Of a stretch of 64,000 nt of DNA, positions 8,311 to 16,877 are shown in pieces. Where the stretch lies: assembly GCF_014636935.1 (NCBI RefSeq), contig NZ_BMES01000001.1, forward strand, positions 372,001 through 436,000, in the 5' to 3' direction. The DNA comes from Alsobacter metallidurans (lineage in GTDB: Bacteria; Pseudomonadota; Alphaproteobacteria; Rhizobiales; Beijerinckiaceae). A program made the translations under genes and the position numbers. The notes below the pieces were generated by a model. The model had not been told where the DNA came from. It searched no databases and saw only the letters and a program-made list of their open reading frames with translations. The stretch's first letter is position 1; every line of letters begins with the position of its first letter.

Positions 8311-9093
8311 TCACCACCACAGCTCGGCGCCGCCGGCGGATGGCGTTTGATGGTCTTCGGCAGTCTTCAGCGACCGGTCGAGCGCATTCAACACGCGGCG
8401 CTTGGCCTTGTCGAACCCGGGCGCGAGCTTGTCGCGCGGCCGGCCGGCCCGCACCGAGATGGTCTCGAACACGCGGCCCGGCCGGGGCCGCATCACCACC
8501 ACGCGGTCGGCCAGCGACACGGCCTCCTCGACGTCGTGCGTGACAATCACGACGGTCGGTCGGCTCGCGGCCCAGAGCGTCAGCAGGTGCTCATGGAGGC
8601 TGGCGCGCGTGAAAGCGTCCAGCGCCGAGAACGGCTCGTCGAGCAGCAGCACCTTGGGCCGGGCGACCAGCGCGCGCGCAATGGAGACGCGCTGCTGTTG
8701 ACCGCCCGAGAGCTCGCGCGGCCAGCGCTGGGCATGCTCGGCGAGGCCAACCCGCTCTATCGCCTCGGCCACGCGCGCTTCGCGCTCGCCGCGGGGCAGG
8801 TCCATGACGCCGAAGCCGACATTGTCGGCGACGCACAGCCATGGCAGCAGGCGCGGCTCCTGGAACGCGATGCCGACGGCTGGATGCGGGCCAAGGATGG
8901 GCTCGCCGTCCACCGTGATCGCGCCCGACGTGGCCGTGTCGAGCCCGGCGACGAGGCGCAGCAGCGTGGTCTTGCCGCAGCCCGATCCGCCCACCACAGC
9001 GAGGATCTCGCCGGCTTCCACCGCGAGATTGATGCTTTGCAGCGCGTGCGTGCCGTCCGCGTAGGTTTTCGAGAGGCCCTGGACGACGAACAT
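8311..9093 (-). CDS. ABC transporter ATP-binding protein, nitrate/sulfonate/taurine type (SsuB/TauB-like)
   Basis: 260 residues from ATG 9093, which overlaps the TGA of the permease by one base (TGATG). All ATPase motifs are present: Walker A GGSGCGKTT near 35-43, signature LSGGQQQR, Walker B VLLLDEPFSALD, and the switch His in IVTHDVEEAV. Regions such as AVGIAFQEPRLLPWL are typical of the SsuB/TauB/NrtD group. It powers uptake of the ligand delivered by the binding protein encoded at 9996-10976. Sulfonate is the likeliest substrate class, but this is family-based. Confidence 0.92.
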   Translation of the reverse strand: MFVVQGLSKTYADGTHALQSINLAVEAGEILAVVGGSGCGKTTLLRLVAGLDTATSGAITVDGEPILGPHPAVGIAFQEPRLLPWLCVADNVGFGVMDLPRGEREARVAEAIERVGLAEHAQRWPRELSGGQQQRVSIARALVARPKVLLLDEPFSALDAFTRASLHEHLLTLWAASRPTVVIVTHDVEEAVSLADRVVVMRPRPGRVFETISVRAGRPRDKLAPGFDKAKRRVLNALDRSLKTAEDHQTPSAGGAELWW

Positions 9094-9965
9094 CAAAGAC
9101 GCCCCCGCCGCAGGTCCTGCCACGCCGTGAGCGGCGCGGTCGCTGCCACCACGATGCCGTCGCAAACCTTGCCGAGCAGCGCGAACGCGATGATGGCGGC
9201 GAGGATCTGGTCCGGCCGACCCATCTGCTGGCCGTCGAGCAGCAGGTAGCCGAGGCCCTCGGACGCGCCCATGAGCTCTGCCGCCACCACGAACATGAAG
9301 CCGAGGCCCAGGCCGGAGCGGATCGCGATGATCCATTCGGGCAGGACCGCCGGCAGCATCACCCGCCGCACAGTCGCGAAGGGCGACAGCCGAAACACGC
9401 GCCCGACCTCCAGCAGCTTGCGGTCGATGCCCGCGATGGCGCCCGCGACGCCGAGATAAACCGGAAAGAACACCCCGACGGCGATCAGGATGATCTTGGA
9501 CGTCTCGAAAATGCCGAACCACAGCAGGAACAGCGGCACCCATGCGATGGACGGCACGGCGCGCAGCGCTTGCAGGGTGGGATCGAAGATCCAGCGGAAG
9601 CGCTCGGATGCGCCCGCGAATGCCCCCAGCAGCGTGCCGAACAGGGCCCCGAATGCAAAGCCCGCCAGCACGCGCCCGAGCGTGGCGCCGACATGCACCC
9701 AGAGCTCACCGGTGCGGGCCAGCGACCAGAACGCCTCCAGGATCTTGGACGGCGGCGGCATCAGCCGGCCCTGCGCCAGCCCGAGCCGCACGGCCAACTC
9801 CCAGCCGAGCGCCAGGCCGACGGGCAGAACGAAGCCGAGCAGCCAGGGCCGGGCCGTCCGCCTGGCCCGGACAGCCGAACGCGGCGTCGTCAGGGACGGC
9901 GCCGCGTTGGTTGCATCCGTCGGGAGGGAGGTCGACGGCTGCGAAGGAAGAGTGGAGGCGTCCAA
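9093..9965 (-). CDS. ABC transporter permease, sulfonate/taurine type (SsuC/TauC-like)
   Basis: 290 residues. A polar N-terminal tail of ~40 residues is followed by about six membrane helices, starting with PWLLGFVLPVGLALGWELAV. The cytoplasmic EAA-like loop (GIDRKLLEVGRVFRLSPFATVRRVMLPAVLPE) that docks on the ATPase is present, as is the SIAWVPLFLLWFGIFE segment typical of this importer family. It lies 30 bases after the binding-protein gene and overlaps the ATPase gene by one base, so it is the middle gene of the operon. Confidence 0.92.
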   Translation of the reverse strand: MDASTLPSQPSTSLPTDATNAAPSLTTPRSAVRARRTARPWLLGFVLPVGLALGWELAVRLGLAQGRLMPPPSKILEAFWSLARTGELWVHVGATLGRVLAGFAFGALFGTLLGAFAGASERFRWIFDPTLQALRAVPSIAWVPLFLLWFGIFETSKIILIAVGVFFPVYLGVAGAIAGIDRKLLEVGRVFRLSPFATVRRVMLPAVLPEWIIAIRSGLGLGFMFVVAAELMGASEGLGYLLLDGQQMGRPDQILAAIIAFALLGKVCDGIVVAATAPLTAWQDLRRGRL

Positions 9966-9995
9966 ACGCGAAGTCTCGGTGAAGCTCGCGGAGCC

Positions 9996-10976
9996 TTACT
10001 GGGTCTGCGTCTTGGAAGCGAGATACTTCGGCTCGATCAGGCCGTTCACGGTGGCTTTCACGTCAACGGCGGCGTCGATCACGCCGGCCTGCTGCAAGGC
10101 GAGGCCGGCCGCCAGGATGGTGTCCGCCTGGGGCTGGCCGATCGGCCCATGCGTCAGCTCGGTGCGCTCCAGCTGCTTGGCGATTACGGCGTCCGGCAGC
10201 TTGGTGGCGGCCACCAGCGTGGCGCTGAGGTCCTTCGGGTTGGCGAGCGACCACTGGCGGGCCTGCTCGTAGACCTTCAGGACGCGCGAGACAAGCTCGG
10301 GATTTTTTTGCGCGAACTCCTCGCGCACGTTGAGGATGCCCCAGGTGTTTGCGGCGGCGTTGCGGAAGAACAGCTTGGCGCCGCCCTCCACCTCGGCGGC
10401 CGCCATCAGCGGGTCGAGCCCGGCCCAGGCTTCCACGTCGCCACGCTCCAAGGCGGCGCGGCCGTCGGGATGCTGCAGCAACACGAGCTTCACGTCCTTT
10501 TCGGTGAGCTTGGCGTCCGCCAGCGCGCGCACCAGGAAGATGTGCGGATCGGTGCCGCGCGTCACCGCCACACGCTTGCCCTTGAGGTCCGCCACCGTCT
10601 TGATGGCGTCGCCCTTGGTGACCAGCGCGGTCCACTCGGGGCGCGAATAGACATAGACGGACTTGATCGGGTTTCCGTTGATCTTGGCCACCAAAGCGGC
10701 CGAGCCGGCCGTGGAGCCCAGATCCAGCGATCCGGCGTTCAGAAATTCGAGCGCCTTGTTTGAGCCGAGCGACTGGACCCAGCGGATGGTGATGCCGTCC
10801 TTCTTGAACTCCTCCTCGAGCAGGCCCTTGTCCTTCAGCACGAGGCTGACGGGGTTGTAGGTCGCCCAATCGATCCGGATTTCCTTGACCTGCGCGGAGG
10901 CGACCTGGGCCGATCCGGCGCCCAGGCAAAGTGCGGCGGCCAGCGCGAGAGTGTGGCGACGGTTGATCGTGAACAT
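9996..10976 (-). CDS. Aliphatic sulfonate/taurine-type substrate-binding protein (SsuA-like)
   Basis: 326 residues from ATG 10976, preceded by an excellent AGGAGGG seven bases upstream; a longer frame to 11036 lacks this. Signal peptide at 1-27 (RRHTLALAAALCLGAGSAQVASA). The mature part begins VKEIRIDWATYNPVSLVLKDKGLLEEEF and continues with GSNKALEFLNAGSLDLGSTAGSAAL, characteristic of SsuA-like proteins. It should capture an organosulfonate in the periplasm for the permease and ATPase encoded downstream. A near-consensus sigma70 promoter and an upstream palindrome lie in the AT-richer leader. Nitrate or other ligands cannot be excluded. Confidence 0.9.
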   Translation of the reverse strand: MFTINRRHTLALAAALCLGAGSAQVASAQVKEIRIDWATYNPVSLVLKDKGLLEEEFKKDGITIRWVQSLGSNKALEFLNAGSLDLGSTAGSAALVAKINGNPIKSVYVYSRPEWTALVTKGDAIKTVADLKGKRVAVTRGTDPHIFLVRALADAKLTEKDVKLVLLQHPDGRAALERGDVEAWAGLDPLMAAAEVEGGAKLFFRNAAANTWGILNVREEFAQKNPELVSRVLKVYEQARQWSLANPKDLSATLVAATKLPDAVIAKQLERTELTHGPIGQPQADTILAAGLALQQAGVIDAAVDVKATVNGLIEPKYLASKTQTQ

Positions 10977-11111
10977 GCGTCCCTCCTGGTGCGGTCGTGG
11001 GAGGAGGGATGTCCACCCGCGGCGCTTTAGCTGCATTTGTCGGGCCCAAGAGGCTGATCTCTCGTCCCGGCGCGCCCAGCAAGCTGCTCGCTCAAATCGG
11101 CGCGTGTTCCG

Positions 11112-11140
11112 TTTATAGGTTCATCCGTTCGGTATGTCAA
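11112..11140 (-). promoter_or_regulatory. Near-consensus sigma70 promoter of the sulfonate-type operon
   Basis: On the minus strand TTGACA (11140-11135) is followed by exactly 17 bases and TATAAA (11117-11112). This matches the housekeeping consensus at 11 of 12 positions, in a stretch (about 11100-11180) that is markedly AT-richer than its surroundings. It reads towards the binding-protein gene, leaving a leader of about 130 bases before ATG 10976. The ~300-base gap 10977-11275 holds no gene besides this promoter and the palindrome next to it. Confidence 0.65.
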
Positions 11141-11161
11141 ACGATGTGTGATATAAGATTC

Positions 11162-11174
11162 AATACGAAGTATT
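11162..11174. promoter_or_regulatory. Palindrome upstream of the sulfonate-type promoter (AATAC-GAA-GTATT)
   Basis: A perfect 5-3-5 inverted repeat that starts 21 bases upstream of the -35 box of the promoter at 11112-11140. The place and the A/T-flanked dyad suit an activator site of the LysR kind (CysB/Cbl regulate such operons elsewhere), but no regulator gene lies nearby and it might instead serve the divergent histidine kinase gene. Confidence 0.35.
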
Positions 11175-11275
11175 TTGTGAATTGCTGCGATCCTGGGTTG
11201 TAGCCCGCCGCTGCTTCGTTGTTCGAACCAACCATTTCTCAATGCCTCTCGTGCATGCTGGCCGGAGAGGATGGA

Positions 11276-13396
11276 ATGAACGCGCTTCAATTCAGCACCG
11301 CCGGGTGGCTCTCGCTTCTGGTTTTCGGCTCGTTATCGGCCCTGGCGCTGATCGCGGCCGCGCTGCTGCTGCGCGACTATTTCAGGATCGAGGCGCGCGC
11401 CGCCGCGCTGGAGGCCAAGAACGAGAAGCTGCAGGATCACATCTGGGAGCTGCGCGAGAGCGAGGACCGGTATCGCAGCCTGATCGAGGGCCAGGACGAC
11501 CTCATTCTCCGGCGCGACCAGGCTGGACGCCTCACTTATGCTAACGAGGCCTTCGTGGCCCTCGCGGCCGTGCCGCGCGAGCAATTGCTCGGGGCCGAGT
11601 TCCAGATACCGGCCCTCGAGACCAGCGATGAGCGGCAGGGCGATGATGGTTCGCGCAGCTACGACCAGGCGATCGCGACCGAGAAGGGGCAGCGCTGGAT
11701 CTCCTGGCTCGAAAGCCCGGTGCGCAGCGCGCGCGGCGAGACCGAGATCCAGGCCGTGGGCCGCGACATTACGGATCGCCGCGAGGCCGAGGCGGCGCTC
11801 GCGGCCGAGCGCGCCAAGGCGCAGGCCGCCAACGAGGCCAAGAGCCGCTTCCTCGCCACCGTGAGTCACGAAATCCGCACCCCGCTCAACGGCGTGCTCG
11901 GCATGGCCGACCTGCTGATGGGCACCAAGATCGACCCCGAGCAGCATACCTATGTGCGCGCCGTGAAGACCTCCGGCGAGGCGCTGCTGTCGATCATCGA
12001 CGAGATCCTCGACTTCTCGAAGATCGAGGCCGGCAAGCTCGAGCTTTCCGCCGAGCCCTTCGACCTCGCCGCCCTGGTGGAGGGCGCGGTGGAGCTCCTG
12101 GCCCCGCGCGCCCAGGGCAAGGGCATCGAGATCGCCGGCTTCGTGGCCGCGAACGCCCGGCGAATGGTGGTGGGCGACGCCGCGCGCCTGCGCCAGGTGC
12201 TCACCAACCTGGCCGGCAACGCCGTGAAGTTCACCGACGAGGGCGGCGTCGGCGTGCTGGTTGAGCGGGACGCCGCCGGCCGCATCGCGTTCAGCGTCTC
12301 GGATACGGGCGTCGGCATCCCGGCCGACCGGCTGGCGCGCATCTTCGAGGAGTTCGAGCAGGTCGACGGCTCGGCTTCCAGCCGGCACGGCGGAACCGGG
12401 CTCGGCCTGACGATCTCACGGCGCCTCGTGGCCGGAATGGGCGGTGAGCTGACGGTCACCAGCGAACCCGGCCGCGGCTCGGTGTTCGCGTTCTCGCTTG
12501 ATTTCGAGGCGGCCGACGCGGGCCCGGACGCCGCAAGCGCGTCTCCTGCGCTGTCCTTTGCGGGCATGACCGCCCTTGTGGTGTCGCGATCGCCCTTCGA
12601 GGGCCCGTTCATGCTGCGCCGCCTCCAGGAGCTCGGCGTCCGCGCGCATGGGGTCACCACCACGCAGAGCGCCGTCGTGCGCCTCAACGAAGGCGGCTTC
12701 ACGCCCGACCTTCTGGTGATCGACGGCGCGGTGGGCGAGGACGACGCCCGCATGGTGGCGGCGCTGGCCAAGCGCTGCGGAGTGGTGCGCCGCCTCGTGC
12801 TGCTGTCCCCCTTCGAGCGCCGCTCCTTCGGCCCGCCCTCTGCGGCGGGCTTTGACGGCTATCTGGTGAAGCCCGTGCGAGCCCGCGCGTTGGCGTCACG
12901 GCTGGAGCCGGAGAGCGAGGCCGCGCCGGCGCCCATCGTGGCCGACATCGGCGGGGCGCAGCCCGACGCGCCGAAGCACGCCGGCCCGGCCGCGCAGGGC
13001 ATGCGTGTGCTGCTGGCTGAGGACAACGACATCAACGCCCTGCTGGCCACCAAGCTGATGCAGCGCATGGGCGCAAGCGTGGACTGGGCGAAAAACGGCC
13101 GCGAGGCGGTCGCGCGCTTCGAGGGGTCTTTGCGGGCCGGCGAGCGCTACGATCTCGTGCTCATGGACGTTCGCATGCCGGAGCTCGACGGGCACGAGGC
13201 CACCCGCCAGGTCCGCGAGCTGGAAAGCCGCCACGGTGCGGCGCGGGTGCGCATCGTCGCGCTCACCGCCAACGCTTTCGAGGAGGACCGCGGCCTCGCA
13301 CTGGCGTCCGGCATGGACGCTACGGTGGCGAAGCCGCTCGATCCGGCCGCGCTCACACGGGCGATCGGCCTGGAGACGCTTGCCCGGACGGGGTGA
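11276..13396 (+). CDS. Hybrid sensor histidine kinase with PAS domain and two receiver modules
   Basis: 706 residues from ATG 11276 (GAGAGG seven bases upstream). Order: one membrane helix at about 11-32, short coiled coil 37-62, PAS at 62-165, HisKA with phospho-His198 in FLATVSHEIRTPLNG, HATPase_c with N box (LTNLAGNAVKF), G1 (SDTGVGIP) and G2 (HGGTGLGL), a degenerate receiver (about 425-540), and a canonical C-terminal receiver with EDND and phospho-Asp631 in LVLMDVRMP plus TANA and KP. The first receiver keeps an Asp-like (VIDG) and a Lys but lacks the acidic pair. No response regulator is adjacent, so output goes through the attached receiver or a phosphotransfer protein. The signal is unknown. 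Confidence 0.93.
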   Translation: MNALQFSTAGWLSLLVFGSLSALALIAAALLLRDYFRIEARAAALEAKNEKLQDHIWELRESEDRYRSLIEGQDDLILRRDQAGRLTYANEAFVALAAVPREQLLGAEFQIPALETSDERQGDDGSRSYDQAIATEKGQRWISWLESPVRSARGETEIQAVGRDITDRREAEAALAAERAKAQAANEAKSRFLATVSHEIRTPLNGVLGMADLLMGTKIDPEQHTYVRAVKTSGEALLSIIDEILDFSKIEAGKLELSAEPFDLAALVEGAVELLAPRAQGKGIEIAGFVAANARRMVVGDAARLRQVLTNLAGNAVKFTDEGGVGVLVERDAAGRIAFSVSDTGVGIPADRLARIFEEFEQVDGSASSRHGGTGLGLTISRRLVAGMGGELTVTSEPGRGSVFAFSLDFEAADAGPDAASASPALSFAGMTALVVSRSPFEGPFMLRRLQELGVRAHGVTTTQSAVVRLNEGGFTPDLLVIDGAVGEDDARMVAALAKRCGVVRRLVLLSPFERRSFGPPSAAGFDGYLVKPVRARALASRLEPESEAAPAPIVADIGGAQPDAPKHAGPAAQGMRVLLAEDNDINALLATKLMQRMGASVDWAKNGREAVARFEGSLRAGERYDLVLMDVRMPELDGHEATRQVRELESRHGAARVRIVALTANAFEEDRGLALASGMDATVAKPLDPAALTRAIGLETLARTG

Positions 13397-13542
13397 GCGC
13401 CGGGCTTGAACGGAGCGTTCATCGAACCGTCCGATTTGTCACAATCGCGTCAGCCGACTATGATCAAGAGGTTGCGTCAGGGCGACGCGTCACCCTTGCG
13501 AGCCGGCGCTGGCGTCGCCTCCGGCGTTGGGGGTCTTCGCCA

Positions 13543-14514
13543 ATGTGGCAACCGATGCAAGCCGCCAAACCGGCCTCGCACGCCGCCGCCTCGCTCACGT
13601 CCCGGGTCATCGTGAATTTCCACCGCCAATCCGCCGGCTTCCTGACGCGCGCCAGGCTCCGCCCCGATCCCGCGCCCGAAGGGCTGGCGGGAACGCTCGG
13701 GCGCATCGGCTCGCTCGAGGTGCGGCTCGCGCAGACCAAGAAGGACGTGAAACGCGCCCAGAAGCTGCGCTATCGCGTGTTCTACGAAGAGTTGGCGGCC
13801 GTGCCTGACATGCTCTCGCGGCTGAAGCGGCGCGACATCGACGCTTATGACCTCATCTGCGACCACCTGCTGGTGATCGATCATGAGGCTCCCGCCGAGC
13901 TGTTCGGCAAGCCCCATGCGCGCAAGCGCAAGCCCAAGGTGGTCGGCACCTACCGGCTGCTGCGCCAGGAGGTCGCGGAACGGCATGGCGGCTTCTATTC
14001 GGCGGGCGAGTTCGACATCGGCCCCATTCTGCGCAGCCATCCGGGCCAGCGTTTCCTGGAGCTCGGCCGCTCGTGCGTGCTCGCGCCCTACCGCGACAAG
14101 CGCACCGTGGAGCTGCTCTGGCACGGCGTATGGACCTATGTGCGTCGTCACCGCATGGACGTGATGTTCGGCTGCGCGAGCCTGGAGGGAACCGACCCGG
14201 CCCAGCTGGCGCTGCCGCTCAGCTTCCTCCATCACCACGCCATGGCCCCGGCAGAATGGCGCGCCCGAGCGCTGCCGGGCCGCCACGTTCCCATGGACGT
14301 GATCGACAAGACCGCCATCAACCCCAAGGCGGCGCTTCATAGCCTGCCGCCGCTGATCAAGGGCTACCTGCGCGTGGGGGCGACCTTTGGCGATGGCGCG
14401 GTGGTGGACCGGCAGTTCGGCACCACGGACGTGCTGGTGGTGCTGCCTGTCTCGGCCATCAGCCCGCGCTATATCGGCCATTTCGGCGCCGACGCGGAGC
14501 GGCACGCGGCCTGA
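13543..14514 (+). CDS. OlsB-like GNAT acyltransferase (hemolysin-related family)
   Basis: 323 residues from ATG 13543. From about residue 80 it matches the Acetyltransf_5/hemolysin-like family that includes OlsB, the enzyme that N-acylates ornithine from acyl-ACP in the first step of ornithine lipid synthesis. Visible are LRYRVFYEEL, DHLLVID, VVGTYRLLRQ and FLELGRSCVL, the last being the family's characteristic block, then FGCASLEGTDP. The C-terminal tail (KGYLRVGATFGDGAVVDRQFGTTDVLVVLPV) is also typical. The start is not fully certain; ATG 13555 is possible. An OlsA partner is not in the window, so the product (lyso-ornithine lipid) is inferred. Confidence 0.8.
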   Translation: MWQPMQAAKPASHAAASLTSRVIVNFHRQSAGFLTRARLRPDPAPEGLAGTLGRIGSLEVRLAQTKKDVKRAQKLRYRVFYEELAAVPDMLSRLKRRDIDAYDLICDHLLVIDHEAPAELFGKPHARKRKPKVVGTYRLLRQEVAERHGGFYSAGEFDIGPILRSHPGQRFLELGRSCVLAPYRDKRTVELLWHGVWTYVRRHRMDVMFGCASLEGTDPAQLALPLSFLHHHAMAPAEWRARALPGRHVPMDVIDKTAINPKAALHSLPPLIKGYLRVGATFGDGAVVDRQFGTTDVLVVLPVSAISPRYIGHFGADAERHAA

Positions 14515-14553
14515 GGGCGGGGCGCGGTCCTAGAGCCGTCAGCCACTTACGAT

Positions 14554-14694
14554 CCCCTCATCCTGAGGAGCGTCGCCCCTTGGCGATGCGTCTCGAAGGA
14601 CGAGGGTCTCCAGAGCGCACGATGATTGAGCATCCTGAAGCCCCTCGTCCTTCGAGACGCAGGCCCAAGCGGGCCTGCTCCTCAGGATGAGGGG
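14554..14694. repeat. Paired palindromic repeat, family 1 (A arm then inverted B arm)
   Basis: The second copy of the element seen at 3003-3138, in the same arm order: A (inner stem GTCGCC/GGCGA) then inverted B (inner stem CAGGCCC/GGGCCTG). It sits between two convergent genes, the OlsB-like gene and the NAD-binding protein gene, and fills most of the 225-base gap, so it may also act as a two-way terminator. Confidence 0.85.
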
Positions 14695-14739
14695 TGTTGT
14701 GGAAGCTGACGGATCGCTGATTGTAGCCAGGTCTGGGCC

Positions 14740-15651
14740 CTACTCAGCCCCGCCCGCTTCACCTTCGCCCCGGCCGTCGCCCGCCTCGGCCAGCGCCTGC
14801 AGGGCTTCCCGGTAGGTCGGATACTTGAACGCGTAGCCGAGCTCGTCGCGCACCCGGCGGTTGGAGACGCGCTTGTTCTCGCCATAGAAGCTGCGCGCCA
14901 TCGGCGACAGCTCGGCGGTCTCGAAAGCGAGTTCGGGCGGCGGCTCGACGCCCAGCAGTCCGGCCGCGTAGGTGACGACGTCCTGCGGCGGCGCGGGTTC
15001 GTCGTCCGTGACGTTGTAGATCCCGCCGTCGGGCTTGCGCAGGGAGGCGGCCAGCACGCCCGCGATGTCGTCGACATGGATGCGGTTGAACACCTGGCCG
15101 GGCTTCACCAGGCGCCGCGCCGTGCCGTTCTGCAGGTTCACGAGCGCGTTCTGTCCGGGACCGTAGATCCCGGACAGGCGAAAGATGTGAACGGGCTTGC
15201 GCGTCTGGCGGCCCAGCGCCAGCCATCCCTCCTCGGCGTGGACCCGGCGGGCGGAGCGCTCGCTGATCGGCCGCGGCGGCGTGGTCTCGCTAACCCAGGC
15301 CCCGGCATGGTCGCCATAGACCCCGACGGTGGACAGATAGCCGATCCAGCGCAGGTTGGGCGCCGCGCCGATGCGTTCGGCGAAAACGCGCAGAACCGGG
15401 TCGCCCTCGTTGTCGGGCGGAATGGAGACCAGCATCGCGTCCGCGGCGTCGATCGCGGCCGGAAGCGCCGCGTCCCAGCCGGTGGCGTTGAACACGAGCC
15501 CGCGCACGCCCTCCTGCGCCAGTGCGGCGGCTTTCGCCGGCGAGCGCACCGTGGCGGCGACGTCCGAGAATGCGTCCTGCTGCGCGCTCACGAAAGCGCG
15601 GCTGGTGTAGCCGTAGCCGAAAACGAGGAGATTCACGGGGGGCTGCTCCAT
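14740..15651 (-). CDS. NAD(P)-binding epimerase/SDR-family protein (YeeZ-like)
   Basis: 303 residues, extended SDR fold. The N terminus [13 protein letters not shown] is the Rossmann glycine motif in the form typical of YeeZ-like proteins. It is followed by the [12 protein letters not shown] active-site-like block and [14 protein letters not shown] canonical YxxxK catalytic pair is not obvious, as is common in this subgroup, so enzymatic activity is uncertain. It overlaps the 3' end of queG by 19 bases on the same strand, so the two are coupled. The substrate is unknown. Confidence 0.82.
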   Translation of the reverse strand: MEQPPVNLLVFGYGYTSRAFVSAQQDAFSDVAATVRSPAKAAALAQEGVRGLVFNATGWDAALPAAIDAADAMLVSIPPDNEGDPVLRVFAERIGAAPNLRWIGYLSTVGVYGDHAGAWVSETTPPRPISERSARRVHAEEGWLALGRQTRKPVHIFRLSGIYGPGQNALVNLQNGTARRLVKPGQVFNRIHVDDIAGVLAASLRKPDGGIYNVTDDEPAPPQDVVTYAAGLLGVEPPPELAFETAELSPMARSFYGENKRVSNRRVRDELGYAFKYPTYREALQALAEAGDGRGEGEAGGAE

Positions 15652-16877
15652 TCGGCCTGGACGTCAGGGTCGGTCTCACGCGGCGCCAGAGCCGCCCGCG
15701 CCCGTGCGAACCGCTCCGGCGCGAGCCGTCCCAACGCCCATATAGCGGCTCCGCGCACCAGCGGCGAGCCGTCCGCCAACAGCGCTTCCGCATCGGGCGC
15801 GAGCGCAGGATTGCCCGAATTGCCGATCGCGACCAGCACATTGCGCACGAAACTGTCCCGTCCCGTACGTTTCACGGGCGTTCCGGCAAATTTGACCCGG
15901 AACGCCGCGTCGTCCAGCCGCGCGAGTTCGGCGAGCGGCAGGGCGTCCAGATCAGCGCGCGCCTGAAGCTTGGCGTCACGCCCCGCGGCCGCGAACTTGT
16001 TCCAGGGGCAGACAGCGAGGCAATCGTCGCAGCCGAAGACGCGGTTGCCGATCCCGACGCGCAGGTCTCGCGGGATTGGCCCCCGGTGCTCGATCGTCAG
16101 GTAGGAGATGCAGCGCCGCGCATCCAGCCGATAGGGGGCCGGAAAAGCGTCCGTCGGGCAAATGTCGAGGCAGCGCGTGCAGGAGCCGCAATGGTCGGCC
16201 TCGGCGGCGTCCGGCGGCAGGTCGGCGGTGGTGAAGATCGCGCCCAGAAACAGCCAGGAGCCATGCTGGCGCGACACCAGCACGCTGTGCTTGCCCTGCC
16301 AGCCGACCCCGGCCGCCTGCGCGAGCGGCTTCTCCATCACGGGCGCGGTGTCGACAAACACCTTCACCTCCCCGCCCGACTTGGCTTTGAGGCGGCTTGC
16401 GATCTGTTTCAGCCGGCCTTTCAGCACATCGTGGTAGTCGCGGCCACGGGCGTAGACCGAAATCACGGCGCGATCGCGCAGCGAGAGCCCGGCCAGCGGA
16501 TCGCTTTCAGGCGCATAGCTGGCGGCCAGCATCACGACGCTGCGGCACTCCGGCCACAACGCCCGCGGGTCGGCGCGCTTGTCCGGCTCGTCGGCGAGCC
16601 AGTCCATGTCGCCATGGCGCCCTTCCGCCAAGGCCGCCAGGAGCTGCGCTCGCGCTTGCGGGATAGAGCCGGGCGTCGTCACCCGGACGACGTCGAAGCC
16701 TTCGCGCCGAGCGTCCGCGACTAGCCGGGCCTTCAGGGCCTCGCCGGTCAGAAGTCCAGGTCGGCGTAGTGTTCCGACGGCTCCATCCCGAGCACCCGGT
16801 CGGCGAGAAGCGGCCGGAACGACGGCCGGGACTTCACCCGCGCGTACCAGTGCTTGGCTGTCTCGTTCTCGTTCCAC
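15633..16877 (-). CDS. queG: Epoxyqueuosine reductase QueG
   Basis: This cobalamin- and [4Fe-4S]-dependent enzyme does the last step of queuosine synthesis on tRNA. Cluster motifs are complete: [16 protein letters not shown] and, further on, [10 protein letters not shown], with [11 protein letters not shown] between them. A HEAT-like C terminus follows. Family similarity begins at about 16751 ([18 protein letters not shown]); upstream of this the frame runs to an ATG at 16877 but overlaps the fzlA-like gene by 130 bases and does not look like QueG. There is no ATG, GTG or TTG near 16751, only a CTG at 16751-16749, so the true start is either that CTG or a distant upstream codon. Confidence 0.92.
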   Translation of the reverse strand: MERERDSQALVRAGEVPAVVPAASRRPGARDGAVGTLRRPGLLTGEALKARLVADARREGFDVVRVTTPGSIPQARAQLLAALAEGRHGDMDWLADEPDKRADPRALWPECRSVVMLAASYAPESDPLAGLSLRDRAVISVYARGRDYHDVLKGRLKQIASRLKAKSGGEVKVFVDTAPVMEKPLAQAAGVGWQGKHSVLVSRQHGSWLFLGAIFTTADLPPDAAEADHCGSCTRCLDICPTDAFPAPYRLDARRCISYLTIEHRGPIPRDLRVGIGNRVFGCDDCLAVCPWNKFAAAGRDAKLQARADLDALPLAELARLDDAAFRVKFAGTPVKRTGRDSFVRNVLVAIGNSGNPALAPDAEALLADGSPLVRGAAIWALGRLAPERFARARAALAPRETDPDVQAEWSSPP

